Below, piece after piece: positions 12,481-23,019 of a DNA stretch of 64,000 nt. The DNA comes from Cherax quadricarinatus. Lineage: Eukaryota > Arthropoda > Malacostraca > Decapoda > Parastacidae. Numbering within the stretch: position 1 is the first letter of the stretch; each line of letters opens with the position of its first letter. Made by a program: the position numbers and the translations under genes. The notes beneath the pieces are model-generated. The model did no database searches, was not told where the DNA came from, and saw only the letters and a list, made by a program, of their open reading frames with translations. Location of the stretch: assembly GCF_038502225.1 (NCBI RefSeq), contig NC_091372.1, positions 5,146,200 to 5,210,199 of the forward strand. Direction: 5' to 3'.

Positions 12481-12585
12481 GAGGTGTGGTGGAAGAGATG
12501 TGGCGGTGAACTAGTGTATCTGGGGTGGTGGAGGGGGTGGGGGGTGGGCGGTGTGTGCCGGTGTGCAGGCAGGAAGTCAAGGACC

Positions 12586-12690
12586 CACCACTGTTACCAC
12601 CACTGTTACCACCACTGTTACCACCACCTGTCACCACCACTACACTACCACCTCTGCCATCACCACCACCACACTAAACCCTTATATCAT
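12586..12690. repeat. CCA-rich short repeat with CACCACTGTTAC units
   Basis: Three to four copies of a 12-bp CACCACTGTTAC unit run into irregular CCA/CAC triplets. The stretch from 12490 to 12720 otherwise holds only the decayed edge of the large array. No gene is visible. Confidence 0.85.
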
Positions 12691-12904
12691 CCCCTTCAAC
12701 CTTACATTATATAGACAATTCTAGGGCTGGTCACAAATCTGCACACACAATCATTCCCTGTGAAAGCAAGAAGCTTGCCAGGCAGGGATGCAGTGAGTAC
12801 ACTAAAGGAAAACTGGGAGGGACCAAGACTTCAGTATTCTCCCTTAATACATAGGGAAACCATTAGAGTTTTCTTTAGCTGTCCTCAACAGAAAACCTGT
12901 TAGG

Positions 12905-13120
12905 TTCCTCAAGTTAGCTCCTCATAAGCCAGGCTGTGGTGCTTATGGCGAACTTCCTACGGGATAAGAACATAAGAATGGAGGAACACTGCAGAAAGCC
13001 TACTGGCCCATACAAGGCAGATAACACTAATAGCCTGATTGACCAGTTTATACAGCAGAAAGCATGGTCTAGGACTGGGCCGCGGGCGTATTGACCTCTT
13101 CTGGTAGACAGAACCCACAC
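12905..13120 (+). mobile_element. LINE-B 3' tail fragment carrying an inserted dispersed repeat
   Basis: The first part (AAGCCAGGCTGTGGTGC) and the last part (AATAGCCTGATTGACCAG, GGGCCGCGGGCG) match the 3' coding tail seen intact at 55500-55620 and 62100-62200. Between them lies a stretch with GGAGGAACACTGCAG that recurs, inverted or diverged, at 13240-13305, 13360-13410 and 61890-61945. I read it as a dead LINE tail with a second repeat inside it. 12720-12905 shows nothing recognisable. Confidence 0.55.
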
Positions 13121-13239
13121 CCAAGCCTACCTACCCATCCGTACTGTATCATACATATTTGTATATACTTCAGTCATATACTTCCTACGTTATATCGCGC
13201 CTGAAAAAGCACACCAGACAATATACCACACTTAGAACA

Positions 13240-13415
13240 TATTACAGGACCTGCCTTATATGGGTCAGAAAGCCTTCTGCAGTGTTCCTCCATTCTTATG
13301 TACACCCAGACATACAGAATGTATCACCCACGGTATAGACAATGTATCACCCACGGTATAGGACGTGCCTAGCATGCGTCAGTAGGCCTGCTGCAGTGCT
13401 CCTTATGTTCTGTTC
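13240..13415 (-). repeat. Two copies of the CTGCAGTGTTCCTC dispersed repeat
   Basis: Two short segments (about 13245-13300 and 13360-13410) are reverse-complement relatives of the insert inside the LINE tail at 12970-13030. Between them GTATCACCCACGGTATAG occurs twice in tandem. Another relative lies at 61890-61945. I do not recognise the parent element. Confidence 0.55.
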
Positions 13416-13484
13416 TAAAAACACACCTGTACATGATGAATACTAGCAACACTGCTTTTCCCTGAACAAGTCGTATACATGACT

Positions 13485-13608
13485 CAAGAAATCGTAATGA
13501 CACGATTGCAAATAAACCATACCCCCGGCCGGGATTGAACCCGCGGTCATAGTCTTGAGTTTTGAGACTATGACCGCGGGTTCAATCCCGGCCGGGGGTA
13601 TGGTTTAA
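13485..13608. mobile_element. tRNA-like SINE ends forming a 42-bp perfect inverted repeat
   Basis: The arms at 13514-13555 and 13565-13606 are exact reverse complements around a 9-base loop. Each arm contains a good pol III B box, GGTTCAATCC, in a TPsiC-like context (GCGGGTTCAATCCCGGCC). A related single copy lies at 30841-30920, where the leading sequence GAAATCGTAATGACACGA is also shared. This is two copies of one tRNA-derived repeat meeting head to head, not a functional tRNA gene: no complete cloverleaf is visible. Confidence 0.75.
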
Positions 13609-13731
13609 GTCGTATACATGATGTACAATAACAGTCGTGTACACGATGTACAATACCATTCTTGTACAACAGTGGTATCCATGATGTACACACTAGAAGC
13701 TCAACATCAAAATGGTATACAATACCGACAG

Positions 13732-14024
13732 GTTGTAAGGTAAGACACATATGCAACAGTTAGACAACTTTATTCCGAAACGTTTCGCCTACACAGTAGG
13801 CTTCTTCAGTCGAATACAGAAAGTAGGCAGGAACAGTAGAGATGTGAAGACGATGTAATCAGTCCATCACCCTACGACTTTAAGGGTGATGGACTGATTA
13901 CATCGTCTTCACATCTCTACTGTTCCTGCCTACTTTCTGTATTCGACTGAAGAAGCCTACTGTGTAGGCGAAACGTTTCGGAATAAAGTTGTCTAACTGT
14001 TGCATATGTGTCTTACCTTACAAC
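13732..14024. mobile_element. Perfect fold-back element with paired hammerhead-like motifs (subfamily A)
   Basis: Two 142-bp arms (13732-13873 and 13883-14024) are perfect inverted copies around a 9-base loop. Each arm carries a hammerhead-like motif: 13771-13816 on the minus strand and 13940-13985 on the plus strand. The core reads CTGAAGA, a GCCTAC/GTAGGC stem with a 3-base loop, then GAAACGTTT. The flanks TATTCGA and TCGGAATA pair as helix I with one bulged G. A diverged single copy lies at 33985-34180. The phrase ACACTAGAAGCTCA occurs just outside on both sides (13690 and 14024), perhaps a trace of the insertion site. Perfect arms imply a recent origin or an assembly fold-back. Confidence 0.85.
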
Positions 14025-14204
14025 ACTAGAAGCTCAGGAGAGAGACGAGTGACATTTTAGTGAGGCGAGGAATTTATTGACCAGTGTCAGTGGTGAGTGG
14101 GAGGTGCCGCCATTAACACTTCCACTATCAGCTGTAAGTAACAATGACCAATAAATTTCCGAGTAGGATCATTGAAGTGATAACTTTGGGTAACTTTAAA
14201 AAGA

Positions 14205-14500
14205 GATTAGAGTACGAGTCAGACGTACCTGGCATGGGCTAGAATGAACACCACAGATCTACTGGGTCATACTTGGTACCTCCTGAAATCCAACTCATCA
14301 GATATACCTTTGATGAGTTTCGCGAGTCTCTACTCCCGGAGCCCGGCCATTATCCAGGCTCGTCTGGTGCTAGCCTGGTCAACCAGGCTGTTGCTGCAGA
14401 GACCATCTGGGCACTGGGAGGCAACCAGATTCGATGATAGGAAGGGTAGAAGAGGTCCACTTCCTCGGATTAAGAGCCCCTCAATATACAGGAGGTAGGT
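14205..14500 (-). mobile_element. LINE-derived 3' fragment (minus orientation)
   Basis: The core AACCAGGCTGTTGCTGC, preceded by a GGCTCGTCTGGTGCTAGCC-like segment, matches segments at 35560-35630 and 41560-41640, both of which run into recognisable LINE tail sequence on the minus strand. No usable frame remains. 14500-14690 contains further diverged pieces of the same class and no gene. Confidence 0.45.
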
Positions 14501-14695
14501 GTAACAGACATAACGGGTGAATCTGGCTACCTCACCCCCGCCTCTGTCAAGCACATCTCCCGTACTTAGTTTTATTCACTGGGAAGACTTAAAACTGTGT
14601 GCATTGCGATGGTCCCGTTTAATCTGAGGATAGCTCCGATCCCTGGGATCACGAGCCCTGCACCAGCATAAAAATCAGTGCCTTGTAGCAGCCTT

Positions 14696-14757
14696 AATAC
14701 ACCAGACTCACTCACACATACACAAAACACACACACAACACAAACACACAAAAACAC

Positions 14758-14810
<53 letters not shown>
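14696..14810. repeat. (AC)n microsatellite
   Basis: An imperfect AC-rich lead-in (14696-14758) is followed by about 50 bases of nearly pure (AC)n. A G-run (GGGGTGGGGTGGGG) lies just downstream at 14863-14886. Confidence 0.95.
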
Positions 14811-14812
<2 letters not shown>

Positions 14813-14947
14813 CAAACACTTCACAGAACCGTGGTGTGGCTGTCCAGCTGACTAGCCACTAGGGGGTGGGGTGGGGTGGGGGGGGGATCGATCGGTGCAC
14901 AATATTGCAATTCATGAATGCCAGCCACCATATTGTCTCTGTCTTAC

Positions 14948-15093
14948 CTGTCCACCAGAATGCTCTTCACCAGAGCGTTGGCGTACGTCTGGTAGTCGTA
15001 CATGTCAGAACACAACATAATAACTTTGTAGTCGTACTCGTGGCGTCACAAATACCACAGGATGGTGTTACGGGAGCCACACAAAGAAACGTC
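14948..15093 (-). pseudogene. Candidate host exon or exon relic, interrupted by one TGA
   Basis: On the minus strand a coding-like stretch reads LCGSRNTILWYL, then a TGA, then RHEYDYKVIMLCSDMY and ends YANALVKSILVD. It stops at a textbook splice donor, AG|GTAAGA, at 14947. The amino-acid mix is natural and unlike the LINE frames nearby. A possible acceptor AG lies just beyond 15093, but its pyrimidine tract is poor. If the exon instead starts after the TGA, it spans about 14948-15045. I do not recognise the family for certain; the order of hydrophobic strands recalls an extracellular ligand-binding domain, but this is weak. It could be a live exon with a different start, a sequencing error, or a decayed gene copy. 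15100-15600 shows nothing else. Confidence 0.45.
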
Positions 15094-15639
15094 CTATCTC
15101 AGCTCTTCCACAACACCAACTGCTTGCCTGTACAACGGTCCAAGCCATTTACCACCACCACCCTTCTGTTGAGGGGCCCCGGAAGGCGCATGAATACTAG
15201 CTTCGATTTCCACCTCGACAGATATGCTCCTCACCGGGCCTTATCAGCTGATTGCGTCACATCCTTAACAGATCCTTCAAACCCCCCGCGTCGAGCATAA
15301 CAACATCACGCCCCAAAGACAACCTCATAATGCTCAACCCAGAGTATGTCTCCCTGGACAGACCTACCTTGCGCAGTTATTAACCCCCCTAGTCTCCGGA
15401 CAGACGTAGAAATAAATATATGGATAAAGTGTACAAACTGAAAATAGATGTTTAAAATATCAAACCAAGAGAGGACTCGCAACAATGGATTTAAGCTGGA
15501 TTAATTTAGATTTACAAAGGCTATAGGAAGGTACTGGTACTTGACACTTTAAAATGTGGAGTGATGAATGGTTGGAAAAGGCAGAGTCTGGACCGAAACG
15601 TGTGAAAGTATGAACAATGCGACCCCATTATGTTTGAAA

Positions 15640-18345
15640 CATGAACAGTGTGAGCAGTGAGGTATGAACAGTGAACAGTGAGGTATGAGCAATGTTATCA
15701 GTGAGATATGAACAGTGAACAGTGAGGTATGAACAGTGAAGTATGAGCAGTGTTATCAGTGAGATATGAACAGTGAACAATGAGGTATGAACAGTGAACA
15801 GTGAGGTATGAGCAGTGTTATCAGTGAGATATGAACAGTGTGAACAGTGAGGTATGAGCAGTGTTAACAGTGAGATATGAACAGTGAGCAGTGAGGTATG
15901 AACAGTGAGCAGTGAGATATGAACAGTGTGAACAGTGAGTTATGAACAGTGAACAGTGAGGTATGAGCAATGTTATCAGTGAGATATGAACAGTGAACAG
16001 TGAGGTATGAGCAGTGTTATCAGAGATATGAACAGTGAGGTATGAGCAGTATCAGTGATATATGAACAGTGAACAGTGAGGTATGAACAGTGAACAGTGA
16101 GGTATGAGCAGTGTGAACAGTGAGGTATGAGCAGTGTTATCAGTGATGTATGAGCAGTGTTATCAGTGAGATATGAACAGTGAACAGTGAGGTATGAACA
16201 GTGTTATCAGTGAGGTATGAGCAGTGAACAGTGATGTATGAGCAGTGAACAGTGAGGTATGAGCAGTGTTATCAGTGAGATATGAACAGTGAACAGTGAG
16301 GTATGAACAGTGAACAGTGAGGTATGAGCAGTGTTATCAGTGAGGTATGAACAGTGTGAACAGTGAGGTATGAACAGTGAACAGTGATGTATGAGCAGTG
16401 TTATCAGTGAGATATGAACAGTGAACAGTGAGGTATGAGCAGTGTTATCAGTGAGGTATGAACAGTGTGAACAGTGAGGTATGAACAGTGTGAACAGTGA
16501 GGTATGAACAGTGAACAGTGATGTATGAGCAGTGTTATCAGTGAGATATGAACAGTGAACAGTGAGGTAGGAGCAGTGTTATCAGTGAGGTATGAGCAGT
16601 GAACAGTGAGGTATGAGCAGTATTATCAGTGAGATATGAACAGTGAACAATGAGGTATGAACAGTGAATAGTAAGGTATGAGCAGTGTTATCAGTGAGGT
16701 ATGAACAGTGTGAACAGTGAGGTATGAACAGTGTGAACAGTGAGGTATGAACAGTGTGAACAGTGAGGTATGAACAGTGTGAACAGTGAGGTATGAACAG
16801 TGTGAACAGTGAGGTATGAACAGTGTGAATAGTGAGGTATGAACAGTGTGAACAGTGAGGTATGAACAGTGTGAACAGTGAGGTATGAACAGTGTGAATA
16901 GTGAGGTATGAACAGTGTGAACAGTGAGGTATGAACAGTGAGGTATGAACAGTGTGAACAGTGAGGTATGAACAGTGTGAACAGTGGGGTATGAACAGTG
17001 AGGTATGAACAGTGTGAACAGTGAGGTATGAACAGTGTGAACAGTGAGGTATGAACAGTGAGGTATGAACAGTGTGAACAGTGAGGTATGAACAGTGTGA
17101 ACAGTGAGGTATGAACAGTGTGAACAGTGAGGTATGAACAGTGTGAACAGTGAGGTATGAACAGTAAGGTATGAACAGTGTGAACAGTGAGGTATGAGCA
17201 GTGTGAACAGTGAGGTATGAGCAGTGTTATCAGTGATGTATGAGCAGTGTTATCAGTGAGATATGAACAGTGAACAGTGAGGTATGAACAGTGTTATCAG
17301 TGAGGTATGAGCAGTGAACAGTGATGTATGAGCAGTGAACAGTGAGGTATGAGCAGTGTTATCAGTGAGATATGAACAGTGAACAGTGAGGTATGAACAG
17401 TGAACAGTGAGGTATGAGCAGTGTTATCAGTGAGGTATGAACAGTGTGAACAGTGAGGTATGAACAGTGAACAGTGATGTATGAGCAGTGTTATCAGTGA
17501 GATATGAACAGTGAACAGTGAGGTATGAGCAGTGTTATCAGTGAGGTATGAACAGTGTGAACAGTGAGGTATGAACAGTGTGAACAGTGAGGTATGAACA
17601 GTGAACAGTGATGTATGAGCAGTGTTATCAGTGAGATATGAACAGTGAACAGTGAGGTAGGAGCAGTGTTATCAGTGAGGTATGAGCAGTGAACAGTGAG
17701 GTATGAGCAGTATTATCAGTGAGATATGAACAGTGAACAATGAGGTATGAACAGTGAATAGTAAGGTATGAGCAGTGTTATCAGTGAGGTATGAACAGTG
17801 TGAACAGTGAGGTATGAACAGTGTGAACAGTGAGGTATGAACAGTGTGAACAGTGAGGTATGAACAGTGTGAACAGTGAGGTATGAACAGTGTGAACAGT
17901 GAGGTATGAACAGTGTGAATAGTGAGGTATGAACAGTGTGAACAGTGAGGTATGAACAGTGTGAACAGTGAGGTATGAACAGTGTGAATAGTGAGGTATG
18001 AACAGTGTGAGCAGTGAGGTATGAACAGTGAGGTATGAACAGTGTGAACAGTGAGGTATGAACAGTGTGAACAGTGGGGTATGAACAGTGAGGTATGAAC
18101 AGTGTGAACAGTGAGGTATGAACAGTGTGAACAGTGAGGTATGAACAGTGAGGTATGAACAGTGTGAACAGTGATGTATGAACAGTGTGAACAGTGAGGT
18201 ATGAACAGTGTGAACAGTGAGGTATGAACAGTGAGGTATGAACAGTGTGAACAGTGAGGTATGAACAGTAAGGTATGAACAGTGTGAACAGTGAGGTATG
18301 AACAGTGTGAACAGTGAGGTATGAACAGTGTGAGCAGTGAGTGAA
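15640..18345. repeat. 23-bp minisatellite array (GAACAGTGAGGTATGAACAG core)
   Basis: Over 110 units built from GAACAGTG and AGGTATG modules, mostly 23 bp, with variants carrying GTTATCAGTGA or GATATG. On the minus strand the array translates to an endless VHTSLFTLFIPHCSHCSYLT-type pattern. That is a frame artefact of a 23-bp unit free of stops, not a protein. Confidence 0.97.
16091..18230. repeat. 1090-bp tandem segmental duplication inside the 23-bp array
   Basis: Distinctive unit orders repeat with a constant offset of 1090 bp: CAGTGATGTATGAG at 16141 and 17231, GTGTGAATAGTGAGG at 16822 and 17912, and ACAGTGGGGTATG at 16981 and 18071. I saw only isolated base differences (for example near 16921/18011 and 17084/18174) before the copies part at about 18230. 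The duplication is therefore recent relative to divergence between single units. Confidence 0.88.
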
Positions 18346-18784
18346 GAATGAACAATGTGAACCTGGCATGACAACTGTGGCAAGTACGGAATGTCAACAA
18401 AGCGGCAGACAGACAGACAGGAAACAACCTTGTCCAGAGAATGTACTCGCTTTGTTACCTAGCAACAAAGAAGAGGAAATGCTTTAAAATATGATGGAAA
18501 GAATGATGAAGACAAGACTGAACAATGAACACACTTCATTATCAACCGACAAGTGAAGGTCAAGTGAAGACACTACAACAAGACAGGTCAAGTAAAGACA
18601 CAGTATAATTCTCTGGAGATCTGAGTTACCACAATGAGACAGTAGGTGTTGTGATCTTTCCTGTGACCTGCTTCCAGTGATTTTCTGTCATGAAATGTGT
18701 GTGCTAACACACGGGTGTTGGTCATGTGATGACCAACCAACCACTAGAGTACCAATGCAAGAACAATATATCACGTAGTCATAA

Positions 18785-18960
18785 ACAGGATATATACACT
18801 GAGAGGTGTATTTCTCGGTGTATATACAATGAGAGATGAATCCCTATTTTTAGGGGAAGAAGTTACATCCGGACTTAGTGACCCTTGTGTAGTCGATAGG
18901 ATTTAAGCCCCATTTACCAACCAAATATGGCTGACACCATTCAATAGCACCCACAATTCA
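18785..18960. mobile_element. Dispersed repeat with mirrored TATATACACTGAGAG ends
   Basis: TATATACACTGAGAGGTG is followed by an inverted relative, CTCGGTGTATATAC, then a segment ending GGATTTAAGCCCC. Relatives occur at 31690-31735 and at 32080-32215 (GTCCACACGATTTAAATCCCC), and a piece overlaps 32420-32460. The family is unknown to me. The surrounding 18345-19000 shows no gene; a short (CAGA)n lies at about 18403-18422. Confidence 0.5.
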
Positions 18961-19059
18961 GAGAGAAAATTGGAGACTATAATTCCACCATCATCATACA
19001 CCTCAGCGATATTTTTCACTATCATTAACCCACCACCATAGACCTACATAATATTCTTC

Positions 19060-19515
19060 ATCACCATACTGGGAACGGTTGAAGTCCCTTGATTTGTATT
19101 CCTTGGAACACAGGCGAGAGAGAGACATGATAATATACACCTGGAAAATCCTAGAGGGATTAGTACCAAACTTGCACACGAAAATCACTCCCTATGAAAG
19201 CAGAAGACTCGGCAGACGATGCAACATCCCCACAATGAAAAACAGGGGCGCCACGAGCATGATAAGAGACAACACAATAAGTGCCAGGGGCCCAAGACTG
19301 CTTCCCAAAATACATAAGGGGGATTACCAATAGACCCCTGGCTGTCTTCAGGATAGGCGCTGGACAGGCACCTAACCAGCACCTGACCAGCTGGGTTGTG
19401 GTTCCTACGTCAGTTTGTGCACGGCCGGCAGTAACAGCCTGGTTGATCAGGCCCTGATTCAGCACGAGGCCTGGTCTGAGACCGGGCCGCGGGGGCGTTG
19501 ACCCCCGAAACCCTC
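19060..19515 (+). pseudogene. LINE-B ORF2 C-terminal fragment
   Basis: The frame beginning LYSLEHRRERDMIIYTWKIL and continuing through ARGPRLLPKIHKG is the C-terminal tail of a CR1-like LINE ORF2, the same as at 55180-55620. It shifts frame near 19333 and ends with the family's GC-rich tail (GGGCCGCGGGGGCGTTGACC) at about 19505. This is a 5'-truncated dead copy. The 3' end abuts the 31-bp array directly. Confidence 0.8.
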
Positions 19516-19527
19516 TCCGGTATACCA

Positions 19528-20888
19528 TTAAAGACTCCAATAATACTCTCCACCACCATCAAAGACTCCAATAATACTTTCCACCACCATCACAGAGCCC
19601 AATAATACTCTCCACCACCATCAAAGACTCCAATAATACTCTCCACCACCATCACAGACCCAAATAATACTCTCCACCACCATCACAGACCCAAATAATA
19701 CTCTCCACCACCATCACAGACCCAAATAATACTCTCCACCACCATCACAGACCCAAATAATACTCTCCACCACCATCACAGACCCAAATAATACTCTCCA
19801 CCACCATCACAGACCCAAATAATACTCTCCACCACCATCACAGACCCAAATAATACTCTCCACCACCATCACAGACCCAAATAATACTCTCCACCACCAT
19901 CACAGACCCAAATAATACTCTCCACCACCATCACAGACCCAAATAATACTCTCCATCACCATCACAAACCCAAATAATACTCTCCACCATCATCACAAAC
20001 CCAAATAATACTCTCCACCACCATCACAGACCCAAATAATACTCTCCACCACCATCACAGACCCGAATAATACTCTCCACCACCATCCCAGACCCAAATA
20101 ATACTCTCCACCACCATCACAAACCCAAATAATCTCCCCACCACCATCACAGACCCAAATAATACTCTCCACCACCATCACAGACCCAAATAATACTCTC
20201 CACCACATCACAGACCCAAATAATACTCTCCACCACCATCACAGACCCAAATAATACTCTTCACCACCATCACAAACCCAAATAATACTCTCCACCACCA
20301 TCACAAACCCAAATAATCTCCCCACCACCATCACAAACCCAAATAATCTCCCCACCACCATCACAGACCCAAATAATACTCTCCACCACCATCACAGACC
20401 CAAATAATCTCCCCACCACCATCACAGACCCAAATAATACTCTCCACCACCATCACAGACCCAAATAATACTCTCCACCACCATCACAGACCCAAATAAT
20501 ACTCTCCACCACCATCACAGACCCAAATAATACTCTTCACCACCATCACAAACCCAAATAATACTCTCCACCACCATCACAAACCCAAATAATACTCTCC
20601 ACCACCATCACAAACCCAAATAATCTCCCCACCACCATCACAGACCCAAATAATACTCTCCACCACCATCACAGACCCAAATAATACTCTCCACCACCAT
20701 CACAGACCCAAATAATACTCTCCACCACCATCACAGACCCAAATAATACTCTTCACCACCATCACAAACCCAAATAATACTCTCCACCACCATCACAAAC
20801 CCAAATAATACTCTCCACCACCATCACAAACCCAAATAATCTCCCCACCACCATCACAGACCCAAATAATACTCTCCACCACTAGAGA
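19528..20888. repeat. 31-bp minisatellite (CACCACCATCACAGACCC core)
   Basis: About 44 units of CACCACCATCACAGACCC plus AAATAATACTCTC. A 30-bp variant with AATAATCTCCCC recurs, and blocks marked by ACTCTTCACC at 20258, 20533 and 20748 show a higher-order step of roughly 215-275 bp. Degenerate units can be seen back to about 19000 on the far side of the LINE tail, so the LINE may have inserted into an older part of the array. Confidence 0.95.
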
Positions 20889-21002
20889 CTCAAATGTACT
20901 AAAATAAACCCACCAGCAGTATCTGAGAACGTGAAGTTAAAGCAGTAACGACAGTAAACACCTCACCAGCTGGTACCACCATCTGTCTTACAAATAAATA
21001 AT

Positions 21003-21026
21003 ACACACACACACACACACATGATT

Positions 21027-21120
<94 letters not shown>
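21003..21120. repeat. (AC)n and (TA)n compound microsatellite
   Basis: About 20 bases of (AC)n, a short spacer, then about 90 bases of pure (TA)n. 21120-21500 is unique sequence with no recognisable gene. Confidence 0.97.
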
Positions 21121-21122
<2 letters not shown>

Positions 21123-21509
21123 AATCATATAAATTCATGGCTCCCATCACTAAGTATGTCAATTGCACTGTAGAATGCATATGCTGGTATATCCAGAGTG
21201 CCATTCTTGTATCATACTGTTATTGGAGTGATGGTCAATGGGACCTATTTGAAGGAATATAAGAAATGGATTTAAGTTGGTGTTTTGAGAAGAAGAAAAC
21301 GGGGCGTGGGATACTTGCAATAAGCACAGACTAAGTTATAATACTATGTTATGGTACTATAACACCCACGGTATTCCGCCCACACCCAGCAATTTACTCC
21401 CGTCTACCTACACCCACCCACCCATATATAAAACTCTTCCACCCATTCACCAACCAACACCCACCCACAACTCTCTATTAGTAACACTGTCACCCAACTA
21501 TGCCTAGCA

Positions 21510-22505
21510 AAACACCCGCGTCTACACCCAACAACCTTCACCCGCGTCTACACCCAACAACCTTCACCCGCGTCTACACCCAACAGCCTTCACCCGCGTC
21601 TGCACCCAACAACCTTCACCCGCGTCTACACCCAACAACCTTCACCCGCGTCTACACCCAACAACCTTCACCCGCGTCTACACCCAACAACCTTCACCCG
21701 CGTCTACACCCAACAACCTTCACCCGCGTCTACACCCAACAACCTTCACCCGCGTCTACACCCAACAACCTTCACCCGCGTCTGCACCCAACAACCTTCA
21801 CCCGCGTCTACACCCAACAACCTTCACCCGCGTCTACACCCAACAACCTTCACCCGCGTCTACACCCAACAACCTTCACCCGCGTCTACACCCAACAACC
21901 TTCACCCGCGTCTACACCCAACAACCTTCACCCGCGTCTACACCCAACAACCTTCACCCGCGTCTACACCCAACAACCTTCACCCGCGTCTACACCCAAC
22001 AACCTTCACCCGCGTCTACACCCAACAACCTTCACCCGCGTCTACACCCAACAACCTTCACCCGCGTCTACACCCAACAACCTTCACCCGCGTCTACACC
22101 CAACAACCTTCACCCGCGTCTACACCCAACAACCTTCACCCGCGTCTGCACCCAACAACCTTCACCCGCGTCTACACCCAACAACCTTCACCCGCGTCTA
22201 CACCCAACAACCTTCACCCGCGTCTACACCCAACAACCTTCACCCGCGTCTACACCCAACAACCTTCACCCGCGTCTACACCCAACAACCTTCACCCGCG
22301 TCTACACCCAACAACCTTCACCCGCGTCTACACCCAACAACCTTCACCCGCGTCTACACCCAACAACCTTCACCCGCGTCTACACCCAACAACCTTCACC
22401 CGCGTCTACACCCAACAACCTTCACCCGCGTCTACACCCAACAACCTTCACCCGCGTCTACACCCAACAACCTTCACCCGCGTCTACACCCAACAACCTT
22501 CACCC
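21510..22505. repeat. 26-bp C-rich minisatellite (CACCCGCGTCTACACCC core)
   Basis: About 38 nearly identical units of CACCCGCGTCTACACCC plus AACAACCTT. Almost the only variant is TCTGCACCC. A 355-codon forward frame (21500-22567) runs through it because the 26-bp unit lacks stops in all phases; its translation just cycles. The unit keeps two CpGs in every copy. Confidence 0.97.
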
Positions 22506-22619
22506 ACACACTTAGCAACTCTCTCCTTCATAACACACTGTTCCACTTTTTAATGAGCATCATATAAAAATTATATTCAATATTTACAACCCAGCTATGT
22601 TTAGCTGGGATCTTGTTAG

Positions 22620-22870
22620 CACCCACATCATTATAGTTACGTCTCTCAAAACATATCGACTCAAACTCGACAGAGTCTGGGGTTCAATCCTTGGCGAGAC
22701 GGCTGACAGTGCTCTTACACTTGCCTCTCTTTATCTAGCAGTAACTAGGTACCTAGAAGCTAGATGACTGTTGTGGGTTGCACTCTAGGAAAGAACCTAA
22801 GGATCCAAATGGAAATAAGCCACACAGCCTGGCTTCCTTGGGCTACCCTGGGTTATTAACACCTAATCTA
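22620..22870 (+). mobile_element. tRNA-derived SINE
   Basis: A B box GGTTCAATCC near 22681 sits in a tRNA-like head. It is followed by a body with TAGCAGTAACTAGGTACCT and GTTGTGGGTTGCACTCTAGG. The same body, in reverse, follows the tRNA head of the more complete SINE at 31042-31325. The A box is degraded here. This is a non-coding retroposon copy, probably mobilised by a LINE. 22505-22620 and 22870-23020 show no gene. Confidence 0.75.
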
Positions 22871-23019
22871 TCTTAACAGCCAGCACGTACACAAATCTAC
22901 ATTAACACCCAGTACACAAATCCTTGAAGGTGACGGTAAGAAAATCAATACTGTGGCGGTGACAACACTGGCAGAAGTGCAACACGTGACCATCTCTTAG
23001 GTCACGTGTGCTGGAGGGA

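Larger units (their letters stand above)
1..12490. repeat. 26-bp G-rich minisatellite array (about 480 units)
   Basis: A head-to-tail array of a 26-bp unit whose core reads GTGGTGGTGGAGTGTGGGAG followed by CGAGGT. It starts before the window and decays at about 12480-12540. Common variants are GGGAGCG/GAGAGCG, TGGTGG/TGGCGG, and a 23-bp unit missing one GGT. The plus strand is very rich in G and T and poor in C. The unit length is not a multiple of three, so every forward frame stays open for hundreds of bases wherever the TGA-creating GAGAG variant is absent. Those frames are by-products and I call no gene here. Confidence 0.98.

Noticed and set aside
1..12714. Dozens of forward open frames with WWWSVGARCGGGVWERG-type repeats
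   Set aside because: They are shifted readings of a stop-poor 26-bp tandem repeat. They switch phase with unit length and have no start context, splice sites or codon preference.
13571..13600. Possible tRNA gene
   Set aside because: A B box is present, but no complete acceptor, D and anticodon stems can be drawn. The copies behave as dispersed repeats.
14866..15300. A 144-codon plus-strand frame
   Set aside because: The opposite strand has better coding character and a perfect splice donor at 14948; this frame is its shadow.
21500..22567. 355-codon frame starting at an ATG before a 26-bp array
   Set aside because: The ATG is followed at once by the minisatellite, whose translation cycles every 26 residues. 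There is no conserved segment outside the array.
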